Shown: positions 12,101 through 24,286, counted from the first letter of the stretch. The stretch: 64,000 bases of DNA from Lithospermum erythrorhizon (GCA_019722365.1 JADFUC010000709.1:1302001-1366000), one strand, 5' to 3'. Numbers and translations are program-made. The notes: a model not told the origin generated them from the sequence alone.

Positions 12101-15100
12101 TCTGGAATAATTAAAGGATTTGAGTTTATGTTTTATTTCTCGAGCCGAATATCCCAATCGAATCGAGCTTTCAGGTTCATTTACAGTCCTAGTGATATGA
12201 CATTTTGTGTTGAAAAGTCTGTCTTATTTATGAGTCACATACATTATCGTGTCCTGTGATTTGAATGTTTATTTTATTGTATTTATATACTACTCCACCG
12301 TCACTTTCAAAGATTGTCACATTTTGATTTTTTGACTTTTTAATAGTTGAACTTTGACTATAAATATTTTTATTGTATTGTATAATATTTGATGAAAAAT
12401 ATATCAATGGAAAGAATTTGAAATGTATATTTTATTTATATATTTTCACAAAATATTATAAAATTCTAGTTATATATGCATAAGTGTTGTACGTACAGAA
12501 TTATTTTATTATTTTATAATAAAAGTATAATAAAAAAATTTAAAAAATAAGATGTAAAGTTCTGTGGAAAATAAAAGATAGAGAAGCTTTATAATTACGG
12601 TGCCTGCAGTAGTAGATAATATTATAGTAGTAGTTTATGGAGAATTTATCTTTGTTATCTTGATTTACACCATGAAGAGTTATTATAAAAATTAAAAAAT
12701 TAAAAATTATCGGAAGGAGTAAAATAGGAAGCCCATTAATTTGGCGTCGAGCACATGTATTACCGTACTTCTTCTTGGCGTTATGTAGTATAGATAAACA
12801 AAAATTATGGTCAAAGAGTTTCAGCATTAAAATTGAGAATAAATGTAACAATATTTTAAGGGCCGAGGGGTAGTATATTGATTGATAATTATTAAAATCA
12901 CAAACGTGCATTTTGCATGGATGATGTATTTTAGTCTTTTGTGGGAGGGCATAACTGCCAGAAATCACGTTGGCTTGACACCAAAACACAACTAATGGAG
13001 AAGAATCGAACCAAATAAAACTTTGAGAACGAATCTTTCACGAAGTAATTAATATGTTCTTGACAAGTATTCGATAGTTGGTACTGATATTATTGAAAAT
13101 ATGAAGTGTAGTAGGATCCCACCACCACTATATTTAATTTGTAATTGATAGGACTATACCACCATGAGTAATGAGTAATAATCGAGTATATTGTTACCTT
13201 AAAAGAAAACGAAAATGTACAAGATTCTCTGGAATTAAGTATGTTCCTGTCCCCCACTCCATTGTTTGGCAAATGGCAATGCATGGAGAGGGGTAGCAAA
13301 TTAGCAACATTAGACAAGATATTGGAAGTCATCACTCACTACTGTATGTTCTCTTTCAGATGCCAGCATAAACTATCTATTGCAAGAGCCGTATCTATCA
13401 CATGAAAACATCTAGTACTATTAAAATCAAAATTGACCATTTATACATGATGAAAGTAATATATGCATTTTGAATTACAAAAAATAATTAAATCTAGTTA
13501 TCGAAGAGGTTGCATCATAAGTTATACTCCGTAGTATAATAATCTTATTACGTATTGTTATTGGTAGAAAGATTTTATTATTTATAATGTATGCGCACTA
13601 ATATAATAAAATCTCTTTGGAAAACTTATCTAGGTACAAAGAAAAGTTTATGTCGAGCGATAGAATCGGCCCATCGATCTATTGCTCTCTAAGGTATTTA
13701 AATGCGAGATCTTCCAGACTTGGATTTGATGTAGTCTTGGACTTGATTTGAACTTGAGAGGTCTTAATTTGGTAACATTTGTGGTAGTAACTTGATTTGT
13801 GTATGCGGACCGTTATATGATCAGTGGTTAGATTTGTGTTTAGGCAGTTATGTGATCCCCAAAAATTTGGATAGGATTTGCCTCGATTTGGATGTAAGAC
13901 TGGATAGGAGTCTGGATCAATGTGATCCTAGACTGGATAGAGACTTGGTCTTTGACTTGGACATGGTCCAAGTTGGGGAAGCCTTAGAAGCGTATACCCG
14001 TATGAGTGTCTGGACTTGAGTCGTGGGACTAGACTATGTGTCTAACTAGAGTGTCTTAGCAGTTTGATCTCATGCAGGCGAGGTTCATGTGTAGTAAAAC
14101 ACTCTTGATCTTCATGTCTTTATCTTTTGTGGGCGTCTTGTTTCTTGTCGAAGGTCTTTTAGCGACACCGAGTCTTTCTTGACGGAGAAAATGACTAAGC
14201 GACTTATATCTTTGCCTGATTTAATACATGGGCTTTTGAGGCTTAATCCTGTAGTGATTTTAATTTATGAGATCTGAATAATCAGATTCTCATTAGTTTT
14301 TGGATGTTGACCCTGAAATTACTACGTTTGTGCAGTAATTCAACCTTTTTGCCTTGTTTTAGGCTCCTATTTGGTGATGGAGATGAAGAATTTTTGTATT
14401 GCTTTCTCCGTTCTTCGGAGATTAGGCACTGTTTTGGTTTATAAGTTAGAAGATTTCGGTGTTTAGCCTCCCGTTTTTGAGCGTTGAGACATATTTTTGG
14501 TTTGGAGAGTTAGTAGCAGTTTTTCACACTGAGAAAGCTTGACAATGTGGGGTTTTACATGAAGAAATACATCTTGTGAGTAGGCTTTAAGGACTCTATT
14601 AAATTGGTTGATCCATAATCACACGAATTTTTGATCTTGGCTCATTGAATTTGAAGGGCAAGATCAGCCGTCGATTTTATAAGAGTACTTTGTACACACT
14701 CAAGGCAAAAGAGGTGCCTATTTCATGAGGCCGGGGAAGGTTCAGTTTTTTTGTAGATTGACGTATTTTAAATATTAGTCTGACTTCTTTTGGAATGTTA
14801 GTTTTAACTTTCGAGTCTTTATTTAATAGAGTTTCGAACTTTCATTTTAGGCCAAAATAGCCGATTTTATTGTAATGAAATTGGGGATTTTCGAACCCTA
14901 ATTTTAATTTACATTTAATTCGAGGTTATTTTCTCGGGAACCCTCGTTTGAGTTAACTTTTAGGGTTAATTAATGTATAAAATTCTAATTTCGACTTTAA
15001 TTAATGTCAGTGGCTTAATTTCTGGAAACCTTATTATTTTACATGTGTTCGATTTTCATGCGAACTTGAATCAAACCCTAATTGTCACGTGTAATTCGTG

Positions 15101-16737
15101 TAATAATTTTTTTTATTTTATCTATTTTATCTATTAAAATAAATTAAATTTAATTAAAATTATTTATTAAATTTCGACCGTATACACGTATCATCCAAAT
15201 ACCACCCTTGAAATAAGTACGACCAATGATAGAAAGTTCATATTGTTGGAATCATTTTTTTGCCGTACTAATAGATTGCAAATACATTTTTGAATATTAA
15301 GAACAAATTGATTTCATTTGAATGTATGCCTTATATTGTACTTATTCACTATCCATAAATATAATAGTGCTCAGTGGTGGTCAATCACAAAAGAATTATC
15401 AAGATTTACAAACTCTTACTTGTATTAATTAACGTAGCTTATATTTGAATCAAATTATATATTATCATTTCAAATTATTATTGACAAGTTTGCTTGTTAA
15501 GTCTTTATTACAATTATTTCAAATTATTGATATCATTGAATTTAGTTTTAAAAATATTTTCATAATATTTTTTTTTTGTAATTTTTCATAATATACATAA
15601 AAAGTAATTGATGATTAAAGTTGTGTTTCGAAAATTGAAAAAGCAATTAATTTGAAATGGAAATAGTAATAGTAATTGGTAAAACATATATTTTTTCTCT
15701 TGAAAGTTACATATACATCATATAGAATAATATTTGACTTTAACATTAAAAAAGTTAACCATAAAAAAATTAAAAAACATAGAACATATACTCCGTATAT
15801 TTTTTTGGATGAAATGAGCTAATCTAATTGTCGATTGAGTTCATAACTGTTCACTTGTAGGTTTCTCGATAATGCAACAATTATAGATGAGATAGATGCA
15901 TCAAATGAGAAGAAGGATAGCTGGAGATTGTGTTCAACAAATCAAGTTGAAGAAGTAAAGCTTGTTCTTCGCCTAATTCCTTTATGGATATTTTCTTGGA
16001 TGTTTGCTGTTGTAGTATCACAACAAGGCACTTTCTTCACAAAACAAGGCAACACTCTAAGAAGATCAATAGCCAAACATGAATTCCCAGCTGCATCACT
16101 CCAAGTCATTACAGGTCTCACAATTCTCCTTAGCATCTCAATCTACGACAAAATCATTGTCCCATTTGCACGGAAATTGTCTGGGCACCCTTCGGGGATA
16201 ACCGTGTTACAACGCATAGGGGCGGGGCTATTTACATCCATCATCACCATGGTTGTAGCTGCCTTGGTTGAGGCTAAAAGGCTAAATGTTGCAAGAAAAC
16301 ATGGGCTCTTGGATGAGCCGAAAGCGATCATCCCTATGACCATTTGGTGGCTCGTTCCACAATACATGTTGATGGGTATAACTGATGTTTTAAGTTATGT
16401 TGGGTTGCAAGAATTGTTTTATGATCAAATGCCTCAAGGGTTGAGAAGCATGGGTGCAGCTGCATGTATTAGCATTGTTGGATTAGGCAACTTCATGAGT
16501 AGTGTTATCATTTCTATCATTCAAGAAATCGGCAAGGGTGAAAAGAGTGGAAATAAGTGGCTTGGTGATAACTTAAATCGAGCTCATCTCAATTATTTTT
16601 TCTTGGTTCTTGCTGGCTTGAGTGGCCTGAATCTTATAGCATATATCTGGGTGGCCATGATGTTTGTTTACAAGAAAGTTGAGAAGTCGACATTTGTTGA
16701 AGTAAAAGAGAACCAAGCAAGGAAGCAACATGGCTAG
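3645..16737 (+). CDS. NPF (NRT1/PTR family) proton-coupled transporter, NPF5-like, five exons as read
   Basis: Plasma- or vacuolar-membrane major facilitator of the nitrate/peptide family; the substrate cannot be told from sequence. Exons as I read them: 3645-3711, 3834-4051, 10304-10755, 10967-11089, 15861-16737, all with GT/AG and matching phases, giving 578 residues. Visible motifs: the proton-coupling ExxER motif (E25-R29, in VEVAERFAYYG), GGHKPCVQTFAADQF at about 127-141, and the PTR signature region FFNWWYVGI at about 155-163, followed by regularly spaced hydrophobic helices to the C-terminus. Introns 2 and 4 are unusually long (6252 and 4771 bases) and hold transposon remains. The coding exon of the central loop is split by a 251-bp hAT MITE (10727-10977). 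Read straight through, the element gives a stop at 10781-10783. Spliced from GT at 10756 to AG at 10966, the frame is restored with 16 extra residues. NPF identity is firm; the NPF5 subgroup is inferred from the ATG-proximal GGWRSAIFIIF region; whether the allele is functional is open. Confidence 0.88.
5579..7400 (-). mobile_element. degenerate hAT transposase (BED zinc finger, core motif and C-terminal dimerisation domain)
   Basis: Three pieces lie in the right order on the minus strand. At about 7300-7385 the translation gives VKCKHCKRILSY...THLLRHLK, a BED-type zinc finger with paired Cys and paired His. At 6983-7186 it gives HEYLFSIVEHKVFNEF followed by SPYYKKISRA, the standard N-terminal region of RICESLEEPER/Ac-like transposases. 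At 5579-5700 it gives KYSKMANILSILITT, then IDKKRASQEE, the hATC dimerisation domain. Stops and frameshifts break the frame between and within the pieces, so no active enzyme is made. It lies inside NPF intron 2, antisense to that gene. Confidence 0.7.
7660..8346. repeat. low-complexity and short tandem repeats in NPF intron 2
   Basis: From 7660 to 8040 words such as AATTGAAACCCTAA and AAATCAATTACC recur many times with small changes. Then GTCAAAACTGTTCTTTGAAA followed by ACTAAAA and ATGAAATAA occurs twice, near 8157-8206 and 8295-8345, so a unit of about 138 bases is duplicated. It is probably an untranslated part of an old retroelement or hAT element. No coding content was seen. Confidence 0.55.
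9020..9380. repeat. inverted copy plus two direct copies of a ~100-bp unit, with TA/GT microsatellite
   Basis: Two direct copies (about 9166-9267 and 9279-9380) share TATAGAAATTTGTGACAT...TCTAGAC...ACTAAAATAAT. A third copy at about 9026-9086 is in reverse orientation; its complement reads GGGTTCTAAGTTAACACCGT then TATAGAAATTTAGACATATT. Between the inverted and direct copies lies (AT)n(GT)n at 9112-9157. The transcript of this intron could fold here. Confidence 0.7.
10727..10977. mobile_element. hAT-type MITE inserted in an NPF coding exon
   Basis: The element starts CAGAGACGGATCCA and its other end read in reverse starts CAGGGACGGACCTA, so it has terminal inverted repeats of about 14-16 bp with few mismatches. 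It is flanked by TGGTGGAA (10719-10726) and TGGTGGAG (10978-10985), an 8-bp target duplication with one change, as expected for hAT elements. It is 251 bp, AT-rich inside, and has no coding capacity. Removing element and one target copy rejoins the NPF frame as HLVEQLVGRDV. It provides a GT at 10756 and an AG at 10966 that could be used as an intron. Confidence 0.85.
11090..15860. other. NPF intron 4, 4.77 kb, repeats and retroelement-like sequence
   Basis: No second gene is visible. Contents: a TE-like block at about 11320-12190 bordered by CTAGGCAGTAAG and TTTACAGTCCTAG with GGTTCG/CTCGAT-rich subterminal sequence; G-tracts at 11941-12012; and a retroelement-like block at about 13650-15190. 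Part of the last block (14960-15025) resembles 52708-52775 downstream of PG2. Open frames at 12540-12989, 13090-13335 and 13792-14019 have no recognisable product. Confidence 0.5.
11941..12012 (+). other. G-tracts with quadruplex potential in NPF intron 4
   Basis: The run GGGGAGGGTGGGGGGGG begins at 11941, and further runs GGGGGGTGGGGGGG lie at about 11999-12012. Four or more close G-tracts on the sense strand could form a G-quadruplex in DNA or pre-mRNA. They are part of a TE-like block, so a host function is not implied. Confidence 0.5.
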
Positions 16738-19700
16738 AAATTAATAATAATAAGTACAGTAGAAGATGGGTCGAGTAATCGATAATGTGGTTCACATTTT
16801 GCTTACTAAAAGTTTATTCATATTATCGATAATCAGTTCCATATTGATGACTTGTGAGAGATGGATGGTTCATTGATGATATTATGTTATATAAATTGTT
16901 TTCAGTTTTCATTAATTAGAATTAAATCATTTGAGTCACAAACGAATGATTTTACCCCTCACTCATTTAAGGTGAACTAACGATCTTCTCCATTTAGTGG
17001 ACAAAATAATCATAAGTAGTCGATTCCCAAATTAGCTATGTAAGGTTGACGTAAATGTTCACATATGTCCACCCAATAAGTTCTTGGGAGTTTAGACCAT
17101 GGAATCCATCTCGCTATCAATACAGCGAAGGTGTTCACGTTGAGCATTGATTGATGATAAGCACCTCAAGCAATAATCGTCCTCATGAGTTAGCTTTGGG
17201 ATTTTTTTAGCCATGATTGCTCTGTATTTTGAGGATTTACCTCCCCAGCTCCCCTTGTCAGAAATACCACTGGACGTCTGGACTAGAAGGCTTGAAAGTT
17301 CCTTACATCTTTCCTGGTTAAATTTTCCTTTCTAAAATCGTTATTGTTAGTTTTTTCGCATCCAGTTAACGATAATGTTATCAACCTTATTATCGAGTAA
17401 GTTCACGGTTATTTTTTAAGCATGATGGATGACCAATATTTCGCATAAAATACTTGATCATTTAACACTTGAGAACGAGTTTTCATTATTGAGTGAAGAT
17501 ATATAGATGATTATTGTTGAAATAGTGAATTATCCTATTAGCGACTAGTTGTCAAACGTCGATCGATAGCGCAAAATTTCGATAAGCTTCATCTGAGAAA
17601 ATAAAGAACACACAATAATAATCCGGGTTCGGTGCAATTGTCACCTACGTGCAGGCGGCATACCAGAGAGAATTCAGCTAATATGAAATAATTCTGAACT
17701 GCTTAAATCTTAGCTTTCTATGACTCTAACTAGCCAATGATCTCTTTTTGGTAGGATCACCTATCTATATTTCTCCCGTATCAAAATGACTTCTCTGGTG
17801 TTAGAAACACGATATGTTTTACAATGATTGCTACCGATTGGTATTATAACAATCGTTCCTAACTGTCGTACATTAGTTAGAAGATTGAGATATCTCTCTA
17901 ACACAAGCTAACCTATACTAAACTTTTCGTGTCTCGAGAATTCTTTTGGGATGAATAAAATAGTAATTGCGGCGCCAATGCCCAGTCTTGAGATTTTTAT
18001 ATAACATAAGCGATGAAGACTTTGGTCTTCAAACACACAAGGACTTCCGAATAAATAGAGTCCCTTTCGAACTCCAACACTTGATATCTACTAGTAACAA
18101 GGGACGTGTGTTGCACGTGATAATTTTATTCCACGTGGTTTCTTTGTGATAATTATAGACATTAATAAAAAATTACTTGATAGAAAAAGCAATATTATCT
18201 AATAAATCCAACTTGTTGTAAATTACGAGAACAAATTTCCTTTAAACTATTAAATCATCAAAATTGAAAATATCATCTGCCTATCTCAAACTTCATTATC
18301 TAAAAATTTAATTGTCATACTCAAATTATTTAATCAAAACTTCTCTTTCTTTATAAGTGACATATCATAATTTCATGACCTCGTCATCAATTGGCTTTAT
18401 AATTCGGTTCTTGATGTTTGTCTTTTTTTATTAGATTTGTTGGTTGAGCAAATTTTTTAAACAACGTATCCGTCCCAATCCTCCTATTTCCTATTAGTTT
18501 GAGTTTGACTTTTGCTCGCGATGAATTTTCATATTGTATGTTTTTTTAGTTCTTTTGCCAATGTTTCCTTTTCATATGTCTAGTTATTGTCATTATTTTT
18601 AGCAACTCAATGCTTCGATGTTAGGAGAAAGGGTGGTGTCCTCATTTTTCCTTCGCTCTAGCTAAACAAAATCATGTAATGAATAGAATTTTATAAATTT
18701 TATAAGTATCATTTTTCTAGAACTATGAAATCATGTGAAATATCATTTATATATTTTAAACTTTCTTATTTAAAAATTCAAAATGGTCGTATTGAATAAT
18801 CGAAATTTCTTCTTCTTTATCTTTATATATCAACATTGTGTCATAAATATACGTGAGATTAATTGATCATATTTTCGATTATCTTGTTATTTTCTTCTAT
18901 GGATTATTTACTAAGAGTAACCTCTCTTTTCTTATATATTAAAAGAAAATTATTCACATCATAAAATTAATTGTAGGCAATTGAGAGTTAAGACTACCTT
19001 AAAAATAACAACAATATGAAATCAATATATATGATCAAGAAACGAAGATCAATAATATGACCAACAAACATAAATATATAAATATGAAACAATTTTTAAA
19101 AAAGTATCATTCAAAAATCTGATAATTGAGAATATAAACCAATATACTTACCATAATAATTAAACTTTTTGGTTTCTTTTGCAGAGTTGGGTTTATTTTC
19201 AATATGGATGCATTGGTTGTTTGAATTTGACTTTTTCATATTTTCTATCAATATTTTAATTAGACATAGACTTCGAAGTTCATTATTTAATATAGAACAT
19301 ACTTTATTACATTGAAAATAGTGTACATGTATATGTAATTTTACCATAGTAATCTACAATCTTCATTCTCGATGCTTTAATTACAGTATGAATGCTTTGT
19401 TCATTTTGCAAAACTCCTCCTTCATTTAAATAAATATTGTTAATAAATAAATAATATTGAAAATTATTTTTACAATATTCAATATATGGGTAAAATCAAT
19501 AAATAATGATAGTTAATAGGATATGAAGTGAAAACTTTAGTAATGTAAAAATTGTAATACGCAATTACCTCGTCCATTCATTCCTAATTGAGTATTTTGC
19601 ATTATTTTTCAACGACAAATTCTAAAACAAAAAAAGTTGTTTAAGTTAATAATAAATAAACCAATATACTATGAAAATTTTATACTCCATGATCTAGTAA

Positions 19701-20180
19701 TTTATATAAATAATATTATTGAATTATTTTAGTAAATAAACCTAATGAGTATAGTAGAACCTATTAATAGTTTTAAAAAAGTATATAAGATGAAAAATAT
19801 ATATAATATAATTGCATTATTTTAGTAAAATAAATGTAATTATTTTTTAAAATGTGAGCTTTTAATAAATAAAAAACTAAAATTATTATACAACATGATG
19901 ATTTAAAAATGCTAGAATCCTATACTAAGATAACTTTTTATATGCTTAGAATCATATATTATTGATCTTGTCTTTCGGTTAAATTAAAATTTACCAAAAT
20001 ACAATTATACATTTCATTAACTATCAAATCATATTATTTAAGTATGGATATTTTAGGCGGATCAAAAATTCAATTGTCATAGGCAAATAATCAAAACTTC
20101 TCCTTCTTTATTTTTTTTGTTTTATATGAAAGTTGTTCACAATTTTTATTTTTCTATTGTCCATAATTATACATTTATGG
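16738..20180. other. intergenic, AT-rich, no gene seen
   Basis: This is the 3' flank of the NPF gene followed by AT-rich DNA. Short frames (17967-18149, 19111-19347) have no recognisable domain or splice context. A block at about 17560-17700 (GGGTTCGGTGCAATTGTC and neighbours) has the GC shift typical of an old LTR fragment, but I could not define its ends. Confidence 0.4.
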
Positions 20181-20184
20181 TGAT

Positions 20185-20400
20185 TTCAAACTCATATTTT
20201 CTCTCAACTATAAGAATATTAAGCAAATCAATATTTATTCTTTTTGTATGCATACTTAAAAAAAATATTACATGTTTTCTCTCAACTATAAGAATATTAA
20301 GCAACTCATATGTTCACATGTTTTCTCTCAAAGTCATATTTTCTCTCAACTATAAGAATATTAAGCAAGTCATATTTTCTCTCAACTAAATTAAAAATTG
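20185..20400. repeat. minisatellite, ~30-bp unit TTTTCTCTCAACTATAAGAA
   Basis: The unit TTTTCTCTCAACTATAAGAA, continued by TATTAAGCAA, occurs near 20197, 20275 and 20338 with truncated copies near 20320 and 20376. A diverged copy lies near 20995 (CTCTCAACTATAAGAATATT). Spacing is irregular and copies are separated by unrelated AT-rich DNA, so it is a scattered minisatellite rather than a regular array. Confidence 0.75.
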
Positions 20401-23370
20401 TTATGCATACTTAAAAAAAATTATTACATGAATTTTAGTTTCAACTTTCAATAGTATTATACATGTTTTTAGAATAACAATTTACACTACTTTTAATTTA
20501 TAAAGTTTTGAATTTTCAGGAGTTGAAATTTTAAATTTGAGACTCAAGTATTTTTTAATATATGATGTATAATTATATCATTAAATTATATAATAAATAT
20601 TCATACAAAATATTTTGTACAAACTAAATTCAAGAGAAAGACCGGCTACATTATCAAGAAAAAGTATAATATGCCAATATTGATTTAACAAATTTTACTA
20701 ATAATTTTGATTGACTTGTCTAAAAATATTGATTTGCATCAAAATTATCAAGTTAATAATCAAGTATGCGTTAGAAAATACTACATATTGATATTTTTTA
20801 TAAACAAATATTTAAATTTATTTGAGTTCAAAATTGAGAAAAGTCAACTATTAAAATTCAACAATTGATTCTATTTTTGGTTCTTGTTTCCTATTTTTAT
20901 TCTTTGTTGGTCGACCTATCTTTTTCCTTAGTGTACCATTCTTTTTTTTTTTTATTATCTATAGTTATTCACTCATGATGGTTTCAAATTAATAGTTTCT
21001 CTCAACTATAAGAATATTAAATAAGACAATGTTAATTCCTTTGATATCTTCTCTAACAATTTTATTACCTAAATTAATAACTATTATGCATAGTTAAAAG
21101 AAAAAAAATATGAAATCATATCATTGTCCTATCATATCCATAATTAATTATGAACTTGTAAAAGGCCAAATTTTTTCATAATAATCTTACATTTGTGTCA
21201 GAATATCCATCTTCTAAATTATGGATACTAACCAAAATTATTTAGTTGTTGGGTATGTTCAAATGTCCAATAAATGATTTCAAAGGTAATCCTAAATACA
21301 TTAATGACCTCTATATCTTTAAAAAATCTAACTAAATAACCAATAAAATTTCTAAACTATTTAGATATAAAAGTTATGAATACTACATACTAAATTTATC
21401 TTTAAAAAAATATTAATGCCTTTTCAATAATTAAAATTGTTTAAGTCTCAACCAAAAAAATTCAAATTATGAATACTATATACTATACATCTTTAAAGTT
21501 GAATTGGAATTTTCTTTTTATTAGTCATGAGTATTTAGAACTTAGTGACTAAATTATTAATACTACAAATTCATACATGTAAAAGATAATTTCAATTTTC
21601 TTTTCAATAGTCAAAGTATTTAAATCAACCAACAAAACTAAAAACTTGTGAAATACATCTTACATATTCTACAAAGGTTATTGATTTTTTTCAATAGTTA
21701 AAATTATTTAAAACTCAACCACCAAAATTCAAAATTTATAAATACTAAATACTACGTCCATCTCTAAAAGATCGTTCAACTTTATTTTTTGATGGTCACA
21801 ATTATTTAAAACTCACCCAACAAAATTCAAAGCTAAATAGTCAAAATTAACAAATTTTGTGATCTTATTAATTGATATACAACCTTGGTTTGAATCATAA
21901 TGTTAATAGTAAAGTAAGTTAAAAATACTATATGTTGATATATATATAATATACCAAATTTTATAAATATTTGAGTTCACATTTTAAAACATCAACTCGT
22001 CGTAGTTATTACTGGCAATTCTTTACATGGAATTTGAATACTTTCATCCATCCGAGAAAGATTGTCTAGTTAATTTTATTAACAAACATAGTAATCCTAA
22101 TTTATATACACCAATTTGATTTGAATAAAAAATTTATAATGTTTTTAGTAAATTATGTTAAATATATTAATATTTTTTAAAAATCACATAACATTATATA
22201 ATACTCTATATATATTATCTTAAAACAATGCTTCTTCATATTGAACCTTGTGACAATGACTTTAACTTATACTCCTTCCATCCCAATACTATTTATCAAT
22301 TACTATATGTGCTCGCTCAAATTGAACTTTGCAAATTATTTGTTTATACATGAAATAAATAAGCTGCAAAGTATATGTTACCTCTTTCATACAAAAAAAT
22401 TAAAAATTCTTCACCTTTCATTGAATTTTTTAAGTATAAACTCAAATATTTTGATATAACTTAATATACCATGCATATTTTATTGCTGTAATACTTGTGA
22501 TTCACGTCAAAATAATACGGAATATATGTTAATTTTAGATCAAACTTAATAATCTTTTGGGGATGGAGGGAATAATGATTATAAATTAAAGAATGAAAGT
22601 AATTACATTGGATTAAATATGTCTTTAACAATGCTTTGATTAATATAATGATTAGTTGGGCATGTCCCAGAAGGTTAACTACACTCCGCCCCTAAGCATG
22701 ACCATAACTGTGCAATGCATCATCCGATAACCAAAAATAAATTCCAACACGAAAATATACGAAGTACATTGATTTAGTGACAATAATCATTCTAATTTCT
22801 TTTAGATAAATAACTAAACGAACTAAATGTGAGATTAATACAGAAGGTAACATATATTGTAAACATACACATTTAGCACCTGTTAGTTCTTCGATTGAAA
22901 AGCATTTGCTATTCATTAAAATTGGGCATTCAAGTTCGACCTTGTAGTGTTCAGATGAGAAGAAAGTAATTTTATTTGCATGTAAAATGCTTGTAGTCTT
23001 TTAGTTTAATTAAAATTTATCAAAATACAATTATACCCTTTATTAATTGTCAATTATTTAAGTAGGGATATTTTAGGCACATCAAAAAAGGAAAAAACAC
23101 TAAAGCGAACTCGTGAGATCAAACGTATGAAAGACTATTGTGATGAAATTATGAAATCGGGCGATGAACTACCTTACTTACTTTGTTATATATTATTAGT
23201 TATTTAAATTATTTTATTCCATGTAGAATCCTATATATTATAGGAATAGTATTTGTAATTAACTTAGTTCGATTAAAATTGAAGCGAAAATACAATTATC
23301 TGCTTCATTAAGGGTATTTAGTCGATTGATCACGAAAAATAGCCCAGAAATAGTTAAAATGACTAGATAA
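20400..23370. other. intergenic, AT-rich, no gene seen
   Basis: This is very AT-rich DNA. Repeated phrases such as AAAATTCAAAxxTATGAATACTA recur between about 21340 and 21830, suggesting diffuse duplication. One Stowaway-like element is listed separately. No frame with a recognisable domain was found on either strand. Confidence 0.45.
22272..22572. mobile_element. Stowaway-like MITE (~300 bp)
   Basis: The left end is CTCCTTCCATCCCAATA and the right end read in reverse is TTCCCTCCATCCCCAAAA. Both ends are flanked by TA, the Tc1/mariner target site. It is non-coding; the open frame 22241-22459 crosses its left end and is not a gene. Confidence 0.65.
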
Positions 23371-23378
23371 CTTTTATA

Positions 23379-23485
23379 TATATATAGAATAGATAGATAT
23401 AGATAAGATATAGATATAGATAGATATAGATATTATAGATATAGATATAGATACGGATAGATAGATATAGATAAGATATAGATAG
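23379..23485. repeat. GATA/GATATA microsatellite
   Basis: Irregular repeats of TAGATA and GATAGATA run through about 100 bases, just downstream of the minus-strand chitinase relic. Confidence 0.85.
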
Positions 23486-23588
23486 ATCAAGCATCATTAA
23501 ATAAATCGTTTATCACATCTGAAACCTCATTATTAGGATACAAGGTTGAATCAATAGACCCAATCCTTCACTTAAGTAAAATACATAC

Positions 23589-24286
23589 CGAGATGTTTTG
23601 CCAACTTGGGCGAGAGAAAAGAAATATCGATCTCTTTGAAAAGAGCCTGGCCATCAACGATTATAACAATCTTCGTAGAAAAAGCTTCGTTCAGCCTTGC
23701 ATTAACAATTGTACATACAATCCAATAGCACCAAAGTGCAAATGGTTTATTTGATTTCATAACATAAATGACTAGCTGAAAATTTCGAAAAACTTCCATG
23801 TCTAATTGCCCTTCATCAGACATTATTAACTAGGTTGATGCAACCAGTTGAGGTTTAGATGGATGGGATTGGCACCAAGTCTCAATGTCACCAGTATTTC
23901 CAAATTGGGGATATAATTTCGCCGCTTCTATAAAAGACTCGTATGTATAGAAACCAGCAGCACCACAAAGGCACAAACAGGGTTATTACGATTTTTAAGC
24001 ATTTCTTCAAACATTTCTTTGCCTCATGAAACTGAATCTTGCGCTTGGAGGGGGCCGGTGGAGGAGGGAAAGGGGAGGCTGGTAGGACATTGGCTTCGAC
24101 AATATGGCTGAGACTTCAATGCATCACACCTAGTCCACAATAGCCATGTCTGTTACAACAAAGACCTTGTGGGCAAAATGGACCCTGTGGACGGCAGCCC
24201 CCTCTTTGAGCACTTTGACATAATGAAGTTACAAATAAAGATAGTAAAGAGACCACAAAAATTAATGTCACAAATTGGCACTTCAT
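23589..24286 (-). pseudogene. broken hevein-domain plus GH19 chitinase gene (first exon relic)
   Basis: From the ATG at 24284-24286 a 56-residue frame runs to TGA at 24116. It has a hydrophobic signal peptide (about residues 4-24) and then a hevein-like chitin-binding core with FCPQGLCCNRHGYCG, holding five of the expected cysteines (31, 38, 43, 44, 50). The next cysteines appear only in another frame, where SQPYCRSQC and a Pro/Ser-rich hinge follow. Further along, [14 protein letters not shown] (about 24013-23972), then [18 protein letters not shown] in a shifted frame (about 23954-23901), match the start of a GH19 catalytic domain. After about 230 bases of unrelated sequence, SKRDRYFFSLAQVGKTSR (about 23642-23589) resembles the KREIAAFFAQ region, ending at a GT. 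The rest of the catalytic domain is absent. Frameshifts and the internal insert make a working chitinase impossible. The short frame could still encode a secreted hevein-like peptide, which I think less likely. Confidence 0.65.

Noticed and set aside
11320..12195. one complete transposon bounded by CTAGGCAGTAAG and TTTACAGTCCTAG
   Set aside because: Subterminal words look hAT-like, but the ends match poorly and flanking ATAT words do not form a clear target duplication, so boundaries are not claimed.
20117..20389. 90-codon frame with repeated FLSTIRIL segments
   Set aside because: The repetition comes from the minisatellite; there is no start context, domain or splice support.
20185..20400. 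possible CRISPR-like direct repeats
   Set aside because: Spacing is irregular, there are no cas genes, and the surroundings are plant nuclear DNA.
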